Source of the DNA: JACXVD01 sp047975785
GTDB taxonomy: Bacteria; Pseudomonadota; Alphaproteobacteria; Sphingomonadales; Sphingomonadaceae
Direction of reading: 5' to 3'
Assembly: GCA_047975785.1 (NCBI GenBank)
Contig: JBKEEC010000122.1
Coordinates: 1-7,996, forward strand
Length of the DNA stretch: 7,996 bases
Position numbers and translations under genes: made by a program. The notes beneath the pieces are model-generated. The model was not told the origin of the DNA. It worked only from the letters and a program-made list of their open reading frames with translations, and did no database searches. Each line of letters starts with the position of its first letter. Position 1 is the first letter of the stretch. This document shows, one piece after another, positions 7,529 to 7,996 of this stretch.

Positions 7529-7536
7529 CTCTTTCC
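7529..7536 (-). promoter_or_regulatory. Ribosome binding site deciding the start of the YfgM-like gene
   Basis: On the minus strand GGAAAGAG ends five bases before the GTG at 7523-7521. The upstream alternative start, TTG at 7550, has only CCCTTTTGTA before it, with no purine-rich site. This is the main reason for choosing the shorter protein. Confidence 0.5.
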
Positions 7537-7678
7537 GTTATTGAGGTCAATACAAAAGGGTTTGGGCGTCTTTAGCGGATAGACCAGCCAATTCAATCCG
7601 GGAATAGGGTTTATCCGGTTTATCGAGTATATTGCCGCTCGATTGACCGGGGGTGGCTGAACCATGGCTGAAGCAGTG
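7537..7678 (-). promoter_or_regulatory. Gap upstream of the YfgM-like/bamB operon with small repeats
   Basis: This gap separates the glycosyltransferase end from the YfgM-like gene and probably holds the operon promoter. Candidates on the minus strand are weak: TTGAAT (7591-7596) with TAAAGA (7569-7574) at 16 bp spacing, and an isolated TATACT (7626-7631) with no -35 box. Around them lie a tandem direct repeat GGTTTATCC-GGTTTATCG (7608-7625), a dyad ATCGAG-N10-CTCGAT (7622-7643) that encloses the TATACT, and two copies of TGGCTGAA three bases apart (7654-7661, 7665-7672). No terminator for the glycosyltransferase gene is evident, so read-through into the operon is possible. Confidence 0.4.
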
Positions 7679-7996
7679 TCACAAACGATCCGGTCGCCCC
7701 ATAGCAGAGGCATAGAGCCGGCTATATGCCGCGATCATCTCCTTCTCGTCAAATCGGGCCTGCGCCTTCTCCCGATTGGCTGCCCCCAGTGCCGCGCGCA
7801 GGGCAGCATCGCCCGCCAATGTCTGCAAAGCTGCCGAATAGGCCGCTTCATCCTCAACCGGAGTGACGAAAGGAAGGTTATCCTTAACGACCATCTCCCG
7901 CACATCGCCAACATCTGTGGATATGGCCGGAACGCCCGCTGCCATGGCTTCAAGCATGGACAAGGGAAACTGCTCGCTATCTGACGAGAGGGCAAA
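7679..7996 (-). CDS. Glycosyltransferase family 4-type protein, C-terminal end (5' part beyond the window)
   Basis: Only the last 105 residues are present; the frame is open to the right edge. The fragment begins FALSSDSEQFPLSMLEAMAA, which holds the E-x7-E motif of GT-B retaining glycosyltransferases (Glu8 and Glu16), the residues that bind the nucleotide-sugar donor. GVPAISTDVGDVREMV follows, also standard for this family, then an acidic VEDEAAYSAAL helix and the usual C-terminal helices. Enzymes of this group move a sugar from UDP-, GDP- or ADP-sugar donors to polysaccharide or lipid acceptors. The acceptor cannot be told from the C-terminus, and neighbours beyond the edge would be needed to place it in capsule, exopolysaccharide or LPS synthesis. 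The stop codon is TGA, 155 bp upstream of the YfgM-like gene on the same strand. Confidence 0.9.
   Translation of the reverse strand, partial: FALSSDSEQFPLSMLEAMAAGVPAISTDVGDVREMVVKDNLPFVTPVEDEAAYSAALQTLAGDAALRAALGAANREKAQARFDEKEMIAAYSRLYASAMGRPDRL

Noticed and set aside
1..7996. Signs of a mobile element, defence island, CRISPR array or tRNA gene
   Set aside because: No repeats of array type, no transposase or integrase sequence, no tRNA-like cloverleaf in the gaps, and the genes are housekeeping or envelope genes.

Overview
The window reads as ordinary, densely coded chromosome of an alphaproteobacterium, most likely in or near the Sphingomonadales. The support is the alphaproteobacterial character of the alanyl-tRNA synthetase, a small zf-CHCC protein (bacterial relative of the complex I subunit NDUFS6), a single-TM YfgM-like protein next to the outer-membrane lipoprotein BamB, and moderately GC-rich DNA with weak Shine-Dalgarno sequences. 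The lineage is inferred from protein resemblance only. I see no rRNA, tRNA, IS element, prophage, CRISPR array or plasmid feature.

Left part, minus strand (1-938): the first 173 codons of the protease-family gene tldD run off the left edge. Upstream of it lies a small zinc-finger gene of the zf-CHCC family. A 153-bp divergent gap then leads to alaS on the plus strand (1092-3755), a complete 887-residue alanyl-tRNA synthetase with catalytic, editing and C-Ala domains. alaS converges on the next block, and the 169-bp gap between them holds two hairpins that may end transcription from the two sides.

Right part, all minus strand (read from right to left): the C-terminal end of a GT4-type glycosyltransferase that enters from the right edge; a 155-bp gap with small repeats; a YfgM-like membrane-anchored periplasmic protein; the lipoprotein beta-propeller bamB 30 bp after it; and, 62 bp after bamB, a 455-residue polytopic membrane protein whose C-terminus looks like isoprenylcysteine/phospholipid methyltransferases. 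The YfgM-like and BamB pair links to envelope protein export and outer-membrane beta-barrel assembly. The membrane enzyme sits where many alphaproteobacteria and gammaproteobacteria carry der (engA).

Nothing here amounts to a clearly new system. The items most worth a second look are the long membrane enzyme, whose architecture recalls both ICMT/PEMT methyltransferases and sterol-reductase-like proteins, its place behind bamB, and the strong hairpin after alaS.
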